This document shows positions 10,862-22,400 of a DNA stretch of 64,000 bases, piece after piece (positions within the stretch are counted from its first letter, which is position 1; every line of letters starts with the position of its first letter). A program made the position numbers and the translations under genes. Under the pieces are notes generated by a model. The model was not told the origin of the DNA, ran no database searches, and was given only the letters and a program-made list of their open reading frames with translations. Source of the stretch: Closterium sp. Naga37s-1 (lineage: Eukaryota > Streptophyta > Zygnematophyceae > Desmidiales > Closteriaceae); assembly GCA_947471745.1 (NCBI GenBank), contig CANJKZ010000084.1:3208501-3272500 (forward strand), given 5' to 3'.

Positions 10862-13800
10862 TCAAGAAGAAAGCAAGTGAGGCACAGTAGGTACAAGGCC
10901 TAGAACACTACAGAAACGCTGATGATCACAAGGCTGAAGTGCCTTGGTGAAAACATCAGCAGTGTTGGCCTGAGAGGCCACGTAAGCAAGACGAAGCTGG
11001 CCACGCTGCTGCAACTCTCGAGCAAGGAAGTAGCGCAGAGCAATGTCCTTCGTTCTGTGCTCCAATCTGTGCTCCTGACACAAGGCCAGCATGGCCTTGT
11101 TGTCGACGTACAGAACTGGAGGAGAACGAGGCGCCTCTCCCAAGTCGGTCAGCAGGTAGGTGAGCCAGCGTAGCTCCTGTGCAGCCATGGCCCCAGCGTA
11201 GATCTCAGCCTCACAACTGGAGCTGAGAACAGAAGAAGAACAGGTAGACCGCCAAGAGACAGAACCGGAGCCAAGACTGAAGGTGTAACCCTGTGACGAC
11301 CGCTGCGTAGCCAAGTCGTCAACCCAGGAGGCGTCAGCGTGACCAGTGAGGACAACTCGAGCCCGTCCTCCAAGCACGAGCCCCATGCCCGATATACTGC
11401 ACAAGTATCGCAACACCCTCTTCGCAGCATCCCAGTGCACCTTTCGGTGCCTGCCGGGAGCCACGTAGCGAGCCAGAAGGCTGAGAGGGTATGCGAGGTC
11501 AGGTCGTGTGCAAGTCATCAGGTACATGAGGCAGCCCACAAGCTCTGGATACGGGCCACTCGGCTCTACGGACTCGTCCGAAGGTGGAGCTGAGAGCGAG
11601 TGACCGGTAGGCAGAAGAGTGGACTGTGGCGAGGAGTACGTGAAGCCGAAGCGCTGAAGGACCTGCTGCACCATGTGTGACTGAGTCAAGGTAATGGTGC
11701 GCTGTGCTCTGTCCCGGGTGATCCGCAACCAAGATAGCTTGTGAGCTCACCCAGGTCTGTGCACGTGTGTCTCTTCTGCAGCTCGGACTTCACGTGGGCG
11801 AGTGCCTCAGTGTCAGCAGTAGCAAAGACCAAGTCGTCTACGTACACGAGAACGTACAACGGCGGCAGAGTAGTGTCAGTGCGTAAGAACAGAGAAGGGT
11901 CAGAAGTGGAAGGAGCAAAACCAAGAGCAGCAAGAGTCGTCCTGAGTGTGTCGTGCCACTCACGAGGTGCCTGGCGGAGACCGTAGACTGGCCGGCGGAG
12001 GCTCCACTGGGTACCAGCTGGAAACGACCCAGTGAAGCCAGGTGGGCGGCGCAGCCAGATCTCCTCGTGCAGGCTGCCCTGTAGGAAGGCTGTGCTGAAG
12101 TCAAGCGAGTGGAGCTCGTAGTCACGCTGAGCAGCTACGTGCAGCAGTACCCGAAGAGTGGTCATCTTCGGGGTAGGGGAGAAGGTCTGAAAGAAGTCAA
12201 CTCCCTGTCGCTGACTGAAGCCACGTGCAACGTAATGCGCCTTCAAGACAGGCGGAGAACCCGGCGGTCGCTTCACCCTGAAGATCCACATGCCACTGAC
12301 GATGTTCGCCCCAGGCGGGGGAACCTCGTCGACGTAGGTGCGTGTGGACTTCCAGGAAGCCATCTCGGTGTCCATGGCTGCCTGCCACTGAGAGGAGTAG
12401 GGACCCTCTATCACCTCTGCGTAAGAGCGCGGGTTCGGGATGTCTGGTGCATCCGGGTCTCCCTCAGGGGCAAGCACCATGGACACGAGATGAGGTACAG
12501 AAGCAGCAAAGCACTCAAACTCCTCCTTTCTGTCCTCAAGAACGTCCGTGCCAAGAGCACACTCACCCCCGACGGACGGAGGTCAGACAGACACAAACGC
12601 AGACTCAGCAACAAGACTAGCGGCGTAGTCTAGGCGACAGGCTGCAGCAAAGTCAACAAGCTCAGTAACAAGAGCCGACGCAGCAGTGGACTCAAACAAA
12701 GGGTCAGTGACAGCAGTGGCCAGAAAACGCGTGACAGCAGGACTAGCAGCACGGAGGGAGTCAGACGCAGGGTCCGAACTGGAAGGAAGAGAGGACGTAG
12801 GAGGAGACGGCAGAGGGACACGCTGTGGAGCAGTGGAAGGACGCAGAGTCATAGAGTGAGTGCCAGGGACAGGAGGAGGACGCGGACGCGAAACACGACC
12901 AGCGCGAACAGGACAGACAGGCGACGCAGAACGAGACTCAGGCGACACAGGACGAGACTCAGGCTCACGACGCTCCGTAAGACCTCTAGTCGGTCCAGAG
13001 TAAGGAGAAGGACCAGGCAGTGGAGAGGCCGGCTGTAACTGTGACTGTGACTGGACAGGCGGTGGACTCAGTAAAGGAGGAGGAGGACCAGGAGAAGGCT
13101 GGGAGCCAAGAACCTGCTGAAGAAGCGGAACGTAGTACGGCCGCGGCCGCACAGTGCCTCCAGAAACAGCAGAGACAGAACTGGTAACCGCAGCCTCAGG
13201 GTCTCCAGTCCCAGCAGCACCTCCAGCAGCACCAGTACCAGCAGCACCTCCAGCAGCTCCAGTACCAGCAGCACCTCCAGCAGCTCCAGCACCAGCAGCA
13301 CCTCCAGAAGCTCTAGCAGCACCTCCAGCACCAGCAGCACCTCCAGCAGCACCAGCACCAGCAGCACCTCTAGAAACTCCAGCAGCACCTCCAGCACCAG
13401 CAGGACCTCCAGCAGCACCAGCAGCACCTCCAGCAGCACCAGCACCAGCAGCACCTCCAGAAGCTCCAGCAGCACCTCCAGAAGCTCCAGCAGCACCTCC
13501 AGCACCAGCAGCACCTCCAGCAGCACCAGCACCAGCAGCACCTCCAGAAGCTCCAGCAGCACCCCCAGCACCAGCAGCACCCCGACAGCGCCGAGAGTAC
13601 CCCTCACGAAGCTGCTGTGGAGAGAGAGGCTCCCGCCGCGGCGGGACACCTAGAGCACCTCCAGACGCAGCACGCGCAGGCTCAGCACCTCCAGACACAG
13701 CACCCTCGGGCTCCACACGCCCAGGCTCAGCACGCCCAGACTCAGCACCCCCAGACTCAGCACCCCCAGTCCCCGCACCTGCAGGCTCAGCACCCCCAGA

Positions 13801-14289
13801 CTCAGCACCTGAGTCGACAGCTACCTCGACCGGCTCGACAGGGTCTACCTGGGACACACCTGAGGGGGCAGGACCCTGGGGGGGAAGGGGGTCTACCGGG
13901 GGAGTACCTGGTGCCAGGAAGAGCGGCGGGGGGGGGGGGAGAGGCAGTGCGGTAGGGAAAGAGACGGTAGTACGACACCGACTCGTCAAACGTGACGTCC
14001 TGAGAGGACAGAACACGACGCGAGGTGGGGTGGTAGAACTGCCACCCGGGTGCGTCAGGAGGGAAGCCAAGGAAGACACAGGGAACGGCACGGAAGGACA
14101 GCTTGTCCGCTGTAGTATCGCGGACAAAAGCTCGAGATCCCCAGACACGGAAGGCAGACGCATCGCCAACCTTCCCCGTCCACAGCAGAGTAGGTGTGGT
14201 CTTCGGCAAGGAGACACGAGGCTGAAGGTTGATCTGATGCGCTGTGTACTGAACCGCGAACGGCCACAGAAAATGGGGAGCAGCCGCAT
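10862..14289 (-). pseudogene. copia element 2 linker, reverse transcriptase and RNase H
   Basis: One broken frame. 12583-14289 carries the end of integrase in a shifted frame, then a Gly/Ala-rich repeat linker and a Ser/Pro-rich region. It ends at TGA 12583 where element 1 has a Cys codon (SVCPPSVGG). 11686-12486 continues in frame with the first half of RT, including YVDDLVFA. A one-base deletion at the Leu-Gly-Leu-Arg-Ile step near 11728 (GCAACCAAG where element 1 has GCAAGCCAAG) shifts the rest. 10862-11728 holds the RT end and RNase H (GHADASW, SSCEAEIYA, VDNKAM, TADVFTKAL), ending in TGA. Only three small lesions separate it from a full pol, in keeping with identical LTRs. Confidence 0.88.
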
Positions 14290-16828
14290 GGATCATGGAC
14301 GTACGAGCGACGTCCATGACCATGCCAATGCGGCGCTCAGCAATCCCATTTTGCTGCAGGGAGGCCGGAAGCGTGAACGTCTGGCGGATGCCCTCCGCAC
14401 GACATAAGGCTCTCAGGAGGTCGGAGGAAAACTCCTTGCCTCTGTCTGAGTGCAGACGCAGAACAGGAAGGTCTGAGCCGAAACTCTCACTAAGCTGGCG
14501 ACGAGCACCGCGGATCCAGTCGATCAACACCTCAGGGACCTCACCCTTGCTGCGCAAGGGGAAGACTGTGGTGTAACGCGAGTAGTCGTCAACGACCAGC
14601 AGGAAGTAGCGCTCGTGACCCTGTCCATGGACGCGGGCTGGGCCCCACACGTCCATGTGAAGAGTCTGCAGAGGGGCCTCAGTCGGAGGGAACGAGGAGG
14701 AGTGAGGAGCGGCGCGCTGCCGGCCCTCGACACAAGGAACACAGGTGGGGGCAGGCCCCGGAGGAAGGGGAGGGAGGGACCTGGGGAGCCCAGAGACAAG
14801 AGCACGGGAGGCCATACCTCGAAGACGAGGCAGGGAGGGGTGACCAAGGCGGTGTTGCCAAAGGAGGGTCTCGTGCGCCAGAGGACGACACGAGCAGGGG
14901 GCAGACGCAGGACTAGACCTGGACGCGGCAGCAAACACCTGACTAGACGCAGCTACCTGACCAGACGCAGGGACCGGAGGAGGCGCAGTAGTCAGTGTGT
15001 ACAGACTCGACCCTGGCCGACGGGTGAACGTGGCCAGGTGGCGGCCCGTCCGAGAGCAAGTGCAGTGGGTCACACGCTGACCTCCAGGGGTGAACTGGTC
15101 AACCCACGCGTCCTGGAGGTCAGCTCCACTCACCAAGTTCGTAGAGAACGAGGGGAGGTGGAGACCCGACAGCAAGCCCAACGGGGCCGCAGGACACGGT
15201 AGAACCGTGGAGGAGTGTGCAAGGACTGGGCCCCCGGAGGGGTCAGCAAGGGAGACTGCAACAGGCCGACTGAGTGGCGTGAGCGTGGTGCTGTCTCTAA
15301 AGAAAGAGCGCGAAGCACCAGAGTCAAGTGTGAAAGTGTGCAAGGACTCAGTAGGTGCTGTACCAGAGAGAGCAAACGCACCAGCACCTGGAGCAGCAGA
15401 CGCACCAGCACCTGGAGCAGCAGACGCACTAGCACCTAGAGCAGCAGCAGCAATGCCCGGGTCGGGCGGGACACGCAGGTAACAGTCACCCTCAGCACTA
15501 TCAGCAATAGCATACATGGCAGCAAGGATAGCATCGAAATCAAGATCAAAGATAGGCACATTCTGCAGAAGCAGATCATGCCAGCGAGGGAGCTCAACGG
15601 CGTCAGGAAACTGGGCACACCAAGCGTCAGTCAAGTGACCGAAGCAGCGCTGCGTAGTGTGTGGAAGCCCACACACCTCCCCACTACGAGTGCCGGAGCG
15701 AAGAACATAAGTGCAGGGACCAGCACCCCCAGACCTCCCACGCCCAGCGTACCACTCACGAAGCTGCTGGATCGACGGAGTCTCACGGGAGCGCGGCTGC
15801 TGCTGGCGCTGGCTACCACCAAAGCCTCCACGGTGTGCGGCTGCACCTCGACCAGCACCACCACCGCCGCCACCTCCACCACCGCTGCTGCTGCCTCCTC
15901 CACCTCCGCCGCTGCCTCCACCACCTCCACCGCCGCCACTGAAGCCCCCACTCCCGGTACCACCCCCACCTCCATCGCCACCCCCTCCGCCTCCTCCACC
16001 TCCTCCACCACCCCCCCCTCCGCCCCCTCCACCACCCTTGCTCCCCTTGCCCCTGCTGTTGCGACGTCTCCCACTAGGGGCAGACGCAGCTCCAACCTCC
16101 TCAGTGCCAACGAGGTCGACAGCAGCAGCAGAAGCAACCGAGGGGAGAAGGGGGACAGGGGAACACCCCTCAAAGAAAGGGGTGCGACGGTCGCCGCGAG
16201 AAGCACCTACAGCTAAGATACTCTTCTCAGCTGCAGTAAGGCGCTCCTCTAGCAGGTCGACAGTCAGCTCGGTGGGGCAAAGGGAGAGAAAGTGGTCCCT
16301 GACTGAAGAAAGTGAGTCAGGGAGGCGGGTGACTAGGTAGTAAAGGGTGATGTACATGGGGGGGGGGTTCTTGGCACAGAACTCAGTGGGAAGGGCAGTG
16401 CGGTAGCGGGCGTGACTAGTGCGAAGGTGAGCAACTAGGTCAGCGACTGTGGCAAAGGCGGCAAGGTCAGGGAAAAGGTACAGCAGCATGAGGCGACTGA
16501 GGGCAGCAGTGGCAGGGGAGGAGTAGCGCGCAACTACAGCGTCGTACAAAGACTGAGTAGTCTTGTACTGGCCAAAATGCGCGCGCTCAGCAGGCGGCAG
16601 GTGACTATGAACAGCAAGACGAGCAACAGCGTCACGAGTGGTCCACTGCGAGCGAACCATACTGTCAGCAGTGGCAGTAGGAGCAGTAGAAACACCGGAC
16701 GTGTGATCAAAAAGGGACACCCCATCCCTAGAATCACACTGAAGAAAGAGCTGGAGGTCGTCAACCCACACGTCAAAGTCAACCGCACGTCCCTCAGCGT
16801 CAAAGGTAAGAACGGTAGGACTAGCCAT
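13802..16828 (-). CDS. copia element 2 Gag-protease-integrase polyprotein
   Basis: Open for about 1008 residues from the ATG at 16828, chosen because elements 1 and 6 start at the same place (MxxxxVLxFDxEG). Upstream in-frame codons to 17314 belong to the repeat leader. Order: N-terminal Gag; a poly-Gly region (about residues 245-330); zinc knuckle C-X13-C-X3-H-X4-C (about 372-396); aspartic protease LDSGAS near 500; gag-pre-integrase LLWQHRLGHPS with CVPC near 655-700; integrase core with D (HMDVWGP, ~725), D (HSDRG, ~795) and E (IAERR, ~830); and a proline-rich tail. It would make capsid and insert cDNA. The frame leaves pol at a run of about 12 G near 13925. Confidence 0.92.
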   Translation of the reverse strand: MASPTVLTFDAEGRAVDFDVWVDDLQLFLQCDSRDGVSLFDHTSGVSTAPTATADSMVRSQWTTRDAVARLAVHSHLPPAERAHFGQYKTTQSLYDAVVARYSSPATAALSRLMLLYLFPDLAAFATVADLVAHLRTSHARYRTALPTEFCAKNPPPMYITLYYLVTRLPDSLSSVRDHFLSLCPTELTVDLLEERLTAAEKSILAVGASRGDRRTPFFEGCSPVPLLPSVASAAAVDLVGTEEVGAASAPSGRRRNSRGKGSKGGGGGGGGGGGGGGGGGGGGDGGGGGTGSGGFSGGGGGGGGSGGGGGGSSSGGGGGGGGGAGRGAAAHRGGFGGSQRQQQPRSRETPSIQQLREWYAGRGRSGGAGPCTYVLRSGTRSGEVCGLPHTTQRCFGHLTDAWCAQFPDAVELPRWHDLLLQNVPIFDLDFDAILAAMYAIADSAEGDCYLRVPPDPGIAAAALGASASAAPGAGASAAPGAGAFALSGTAPTESLHTFTLDSGASRSFFRDSTTLTPLSRPVAVSLADPSGGPVLAHSSTVLPCPAAPLGLLSGLHLPSFSTNLVSGADLQDAWVDQFTPGGQRVTHCTCSRTGRHLATFTRRPGSSLYTLTTAPPPVPASGQVAASSQVFAAASRSSPASAPCSCRPLAHETLLWQHRLGHPSLPRLRGMASRALVSGLPRSLPPLPPGPAPTCVPCVEGRQRAAPHSSSFPPTEAPLQTLHMDVWGPARVHGQGHERYFLLVVDDYSRYTTVFPLRSKGEVPEVLIDWIRGARRQLSESFGSDLPVLRLHSDRGKEFSSDLLRALCRAEGIRQTFTLPASLQQNGIAERRIGMVMDVARTSMIHAAAPHFLWPFAVQYTAHQINLQPRVSLPKTTPTLLWTGKVGDASAFRVWGSRAFVRDTTADKLSFRAVPCVFLGFPPDAPGWQFYHPTSRRVLSSQDVTFDESVSYYRLFPYRTASPPPPAALPGTRYSPGRPPSPPGSCPLRCVPGRPCRAGRGSCRLRC

Positions 16829-17029
16829 AGCAGCAGTAGGAGCAGTAGCAAGAGTAGCAGCAGTAGCAGCAAAAACAGCAGTAGCAGCAGTAGGAGCAGA
16901 GGCAGTAGGGCAGTGCACAGCAGTGCGGCTCGGTAGGGGAGGGCGGCACGGTGGGGCGGCGCGGCTCGGCTGGGCGGTGCAGCTCGGCCGGGCGGCGCGG
17001 CGCGGGTGCTTACCAGGGGCGGGTGCAGA

Positions 17030-17590
17030 CAGGGCCGCAAGTGGGGCGGCAGCAGGGGGCAGGGCCGCTTCGTGCGGTGTAGGCAGGGCCGCGACAGGCC
17101 AGTGACGGGCCAGCAACGGGCGGCAACGGGCTGGCGACGGGCCGGCTACGGGCGGCAGCGGGCCGGCGACGGGCGGCAACGGGCCGGCGACTGGCCGGCG
17201 ACTGGCGGCAATGGGCCAGCGACGGCCGGCGACGGGCGGCAATGGGCCGGCGACGGGTCTGCGACGGGCGGCGACGGCCAGCGACGGGCGGCAAAGGGGG
17301 CCGCGACTGGCCATGAGGGGGCCGCGAATGGCCGCGAAGGGCTGCGAAGAGGCCTCGAAGGGCCGCGCAAGGGGCCACGAAGGGCCGCGAAAGGGGGCCG
17401 CGAAGGGGGCCGCGAAGGGCCGTTAAGGGGCCGCGAAGGGCCGCGAGGGGCCGCGAAGGGCCGCAAAAGGGGCCGCGAAGGGCCGCGAAGGGGGGCCGAA
17501 AAGGGCCGCTAAGGGGCCGCGAAGGCCGCGAGGGGCCGCGAAGGGCCGCTAAGGGCAGGCGCACGGGGCGCTGCTAGGGCAAACGCGAAA
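17030..17590 (-). repeat. GC-rich tandem repeat leader of element 2
   Basis: Degenerate short units such as GCGACGGGCGGCAACGGGCC (left part) and GGGGCCGCGAAGGGCC (right part). This is the noncoding leader between PBS and gag. Confidence 0.85.
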
Positions 17591-17673
17591 CGCGCTTCGG
17601 GCAGGTAAGGAAAAAAAAAATCTTAGTGGTGGGCCTTGAAAAACAGTTCCACTAGGGAACCTGCTCTATACCA

Positions 17674-17804
17674 TGTGAGAATAATCAGAGGAATGATGGA
17701 ACTAGGAAACAGGTGGGGTACAAGTAGAAAACACAAAAGTGTTGTACCCTCTAAGGACTACCCCACTACAGCCTAAACAGACTATAGCATATATAAGTTT
17801 GACA
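17674..17804 (-). repeat. 5' LTR of copia element 2
   Basis: 131 bp, identical to 10503-10633. The primer site is on its left side. Confidence 0.95.
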
Positions 17805-18255
17805 GATTCGTCGCTTGGATATGGCGGCGAGGACTTTAATATTATGCATACGAGAAGCTTCTTTGGTTACCTGTCGAAGATCAATCGGTGCTTATGTATA
17901 GGAGTTTATGCGGATTTTATGTCGACGCGGTATACATATGCAGAACAAACCGCTGCTACGATTAGGTGGGTATTCTGCGACCCTATGTATAGGTGGTGAT
18001 TCTTCATGTAAGTGTGGAGATCATTTTACCCCAAATGCATATGTCCCATCACTTTCTGCCGGTCCAGCATTTATGCCTACTGTCCTAATATCTATGTACA
18101 TTTTTTACCCCAGTTCAGGTTTGCTATCAAATCTGAAACCCCCTTATTGTTTTGTATACAAAAGCACTTATGATTTAGCAGGTTCTGAAAAAAAACTTAA
18201 AAAACCTATATTACAACAATCGAAAGGAAACCACCAAACAACCCATCCACCCCCT
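17805..18255. other. spacer without recognised gene
   Basis: Continuation of the pre-insertion site GATTC. AT-rich; no convincing frame on either strand. Confidence 0.5.
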
Positions 18256-19103
18256 TCACTCCTGACCACTGGTACTATTGTTCTCCTCCCTCGACGCCCC
18301 CTTCGTCCCCTTCCCCTTCGCATACGACTTCTTGCTCTTCTTCTCCTTCTCTGCTCCACTTGTAGTGTCCCGGCTGCCTATTTTTTTCTGCAGGATGTCG
18401 AGGATGACGCCTTGGTGTTCACGAAGGCCTCTAGATACCATGCAGCATAGGCACCAAGAGGTCAACACCTTCGCCACCACCCTCGTCATCCGCCTCGTAT
18501 CGTCGCCCACTCGCGACTCTTCTGGAAGCTCTTTCAGTAGCGCATCTGAAAGTGGCAGAATCCAGGCTTCCTTGTTGTGCGCCTGATCCGTGGCGGACTT
18601 CATTGCCTTAACTGCGACGCAAGCAACCGATGCAGCAAGCGACGCAAGGGCAGAAGGCACGGCAGAAGTCTCGCCGGCAGCTGAAGATGAGGGGACAGCA
18701 GACGTTGTGGGCTTAGCAGACAGTGCTGGGGCAGCAGAAGTGGTGGTGGCAGCAGACACCACGCGGGCAGCATGAGATGCGATGGTAGTAGAAGTTACGA
18801 GCGCAGCAGATGATGCGCCCGTCTGCCACTGGCTTCGCTCCACATTCGTGGAGGCATCGCACATTACAGACACAGTGGCAGCTAGTCCGACTGCGTGTTC
18901 TTCCTCTTCGCCTCCTCCTTCTGCCGCCGCTCCTCCTGCTATTTCTCCCTTTGCAGCCGCTCGGCATCCTCTGCTTCCTTCCTCTTCACCTCCTCCTTCT
19001 GCCGTCGCTCCTCCTCCTTCTGTTTCTCCCTCTGGAGCCGCTCGGCACCCTCTGATTCCATCACAAAAACCCTATGCCAAGTTTGGACGAATTTTGATTT
19101 CGA
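18256..19103 (-). pseudogene. remnant of coiled-coil protein gene (paralogue of the 30.7-38.4 kb gene)
   Basis: The right part (about 18930-19103, from ATG 19075) encodes a highly charged helix with repeats like RLQREKQKEEERRQKEE and KRKEAEDAE, the same units as in the gene at 30.7-34.9 kb. It is interrupted by TAG near 18940 where the repeat expects Gln. After a frame change, 18256-18873 encodes an Ala/Ser/Thr-rich stretch, a more ordered segment (ILPLSDALLKELPEESRVGDD) and a Lys-rich C-terminus (EKEKKSKKSYAKGKGTKG) ending in TGA-type stop context. The function is unknown; the fold is probably a long coiled coil with a basic tail. It is a decayed copy. Confidence 0.5.
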
Positions 19104-19417
19104 TTGTCTTCGCGTAAAAAAATCCGGATTCAATTTGGACCGATGGTTGGAGTCATTTGATAGGAGCTCCGAGACACATCTCGCGACAACGTTTGGCTCG
19201 GTTCAAGTTCCAATTTCGCATGCGTGGTTTTCCGGATGACATTCGGGCGCAATCCGTTTTGTTGCAAATTCGTTACCAAATTATTCAAAACTAAATTCTG
19301 TTTTTGTTTATTTTGGATATTGAGGATTTTTACAATTGCATTTATTATTGCGGTTTACAACAACCATTATTCAGCATTCTACTAGCTACAATCAGTCTTA
19401 GCACCAGGTCAAATAGC

Positions 19418-22400
19418 CTACGCACTAGCGGGCCTTGAAAGCGTCCGGTGGGCAAGGACGACATCTCCAAGGTCGCCATCGTCGATGAGGAACTTGTTCG
19501 GAAAGGCGAACGCACCCCTCGCCGGATCGTGGGGGATCCTCCGCTCCACGACAGCAAAGTGGATCATCTGTTTGACCTTTTTGCACCACTCCTGGTAGTC
19601 TGGCCTGTTCTGTTCCGGCTGGCTACTGATTCGCTTGCGACGCTTATCCTGCAAAAGGGGCCATTCGATCTGCAATGTGGTGTAGGGTTGGGTGGATGGT
19701 TTATGAGGAGGATGGGTTGCGGGTAAATGAGCCAACTGAAAGCGGTGATTCAGTCGTCACTATCTACGTAACTCCAAAGGCTTAATTGACCAGGGATTTA
19801 TCTGAAGTACAAGCAAGGGGTGAAGGGGATGAGGCATGGGGGTACAAACACATATCTACATCCTTACCGAAAATAGGCCCCATGCCACCATGCGGCTCTT
19901 GAACTTTGTGAACACTGCCCCGCCCCTCTTGAAGGAGAGCTTGAATGCATAAGCGAACAAGGGGTTGCTGAAGGGCGTCCCGGTGGCCTTGTCAAAGTGC
20001 CAGTTGAGGGCCCACTGTTCTGCATTTTGGCAGGGAGGGTAAGGGTTTTGTAGAGAAATCAAGTGGGGGGATGAGAGTCAGGATGAGCCACATCACACGG
20101 TGATATGTAACTGCCAACTGGCATATGGTGTTTTCCAGTTGCACATACCATCTCTGTACTTGGCTAGGAGTTTATCGTCGTCGAACCAGGTCGTTGGGTG
20201 TAGCTCAGTGGGCAGGCTTTCAACGAGATGGTGGTAATCGGCAAGGCCCATGCCGGTGTATGCTGCTGGCCTGAGGGTGGAGTTGATAGTTGACCTTGTT
20301 GAGGACAGCTGGTGGTTGAAGACTTCCATGGTTGACTTGTCATTGTGCAACCACAGCAGCTTCATTGCCTCGAGCCCTTCTGCAGACAAGTGGACCGAGA
20401 ACGCGTCGAACACTTCCTCCGGTGTAGGGTAGTACTGTATTTTCTCCGGCGGGTTCAGAAACATGAGCTGAGAGCACACTAAGTAGGCTTTGTTCTGCGC
20501 AGAGGTGTAGGGTATACAACATGACATGAGAGAGAGAAACCAGCAGTTATGAGGGTGGCCGCATGACCAGGGGATGGTGACTAGCAACACTGTGTGAACT
20601 TGCCACGTCACACCCTGCGCCATCCGCCATGTCCACCAACAACCCGCCCCACTTGCCACGTCACACCCCCCTACCACAAGCCACGTCACCCCCCACCCAC
20701 TTGACACGCCTTGCTTCGTCATGCGCCGCTCACGTGTACCCTTTCAAACCGCCACATCATCCCCAACCCTCACCTTCGGCCACGTCACACCCTCCTGCAT
20801 CCGCCACGTCCACCAACAACCCGCCCCACTTGCCACATCACACCCCCCTACCACAAGCCACGTCACCCCCCACCCACCTGACACGCCTCGCTTCGTCATG
20901 CGCCACTCACGTGTGCCCTTTCAAACCGCCACGTCATCCCCAACCCTCACCTTCCACCACGTCACACCCTCCTGCATCCACCACGTCCACCAACAACCCG
21001 CCCCATTTGCCACGTCACACCCCCCCACCCCAAGCCACGTCCTCCCCAACCCTCACCTTAAACGCCTCGTCTCATCATGCGCCACTCCCTTGTACCCATC
21101 CCAACCGCCACGTCATCTCCAACCCTCACCTTCCGCCACATCACACCCTCTTGCATCCGCCACGTCCACCAACAACCCGGCCCACTTGCCACATCACACC
21201 CCCCTACCACAAGCCACGTCACCCCCCACCCACCTGACACGCCTCGCTTCGTCATGCGCCGCTCACGTGTGCCCTTTCAAACCGCCACGTCATCCCCAAC
21301 CCTCACCTTCCGCCACGTCACACCCTCCTGCATCCGCCACGTCCACCAACAACCCGCCCCATTTGCCACGTCACACCCCCCCACCCTAAGCCACGTCATC
21401 CCCAACCCTCACCTTAAACGCCTCGTCTCATCATGCGCCGCTCCCTTGTACCCATCCCAACCGCCACGTCATCCCCAACCCTCACCTTCCGCCACGTCAC
21501 ACCCTCCTGCATCCGCCACGTCCACCAACAACCCGCCCCACTTGCCACATCACACCCCCCTACCACAAGCCACGTCACCCCCCACCCACCTGACACGCCT
21601 CGCTTCGTCATGCGCCGCTCACGTGTGCCCTTTCAAACCGCCACGTCATCCCCAACCCTCACCTTCCGCCACGTCACACCCTCCTGCATCGGCCACGTCC
21701 ACCAACAACCCGCCCCACTTCCCACGTCACACCCCCCTACCCCAAGCCACGTCATCCCCAACCCTCACCTTCCACCACGTCACCCTCCCCCACCCCAAGC
21801 CACGTCACCCCCCACCCACCTAACACGCCTCACCTCGTCATGCGCCGCTCCCTTATGCCCTCCAAAACCGCCACGTCATCCCCAACCCCGCCCTGGTTGC
21901 CACGTCAACCCCAACCCGCCCCATTTGGCCCGCCACATACCGGGAATGGGTTTGTCTCCTGCAACACTAGCACTCGTGCCTTCTCCACGGCACTCATCGG
22001 CGGCGGGATACCTTTCATAGGCACCACTGCGGACCCCCCGGCATAACTGGCAGGTGCTCCACGACGCAGGCCGAGCTGAGCAAACATGGCGTACATCTCA
22101 GACCGTAGCGCCTGGAACTCCTCCCGTGTAACAAACTGCTCGTGCTCCGCACTTTCACCTAGGGCACCCAAGAGCGGGGGAAAAGGGTGTGAAGAATCCC
22201 CCTTCTGGCCAAGGGGATCAACGTCTTCTGCAGCAGTCCCGTGTGCCCTCACACTATCACGCTGGCGGGAAAAGGGCAGCTCAGGGAAGGGATTGGCAGA
22301 AGTGCTTGGCCCTTGGAGTAAGGCGTGTAGAACCTTGGGGCTCCTGTGGATAGCGGGGTAACACTCGCTCTTCCGGCCCCCTTCGTTAGCTGCATCCGTT

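Larger units (their letters stand above)
10503..17804 (-). mobile_element. Ty1/copia retrotransposon, element 2
   Basis: 7302-bp element on the minus strand with two identical 131-bp LTRs (TGTGAGAATAATC...GTTTGACA) and a perfect target duplication GATTC (10498-10502 and 17805-17809). The PPT lies to the right of the left LTR. The primer site TGGTATAGAGCAGGTTCCC is at the right LTR. It carries the longest intact frame of the window, Gag through integrase. Remaining lesions are a G-run frameshift near 13925, a TGA at 12583 and a one-base deletion near 11728. It is young by its LTRs. Confidence 0.95.

Noticed and set aside
13154..14407. 417-residue plus-strand frame rich in Ala/Pro across element 2
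   Set aside because: Antisense shadow of the Gly/Ala linker and integrase of the minus-strand copia pol.
18256..18873. Independent alanine-rich secreted protein
   Set aside because: No signal peptide, and it is contiguous with coiled-coil units of the 30.7-kb gene family, so treated as a remnant.
20629..22020. Plus-strand His/Pro/Thr-rich frames
   Set aside because: Produced by the 178-bp intronic repeat. The phase-consistent exons on both sides are on the minus strand.
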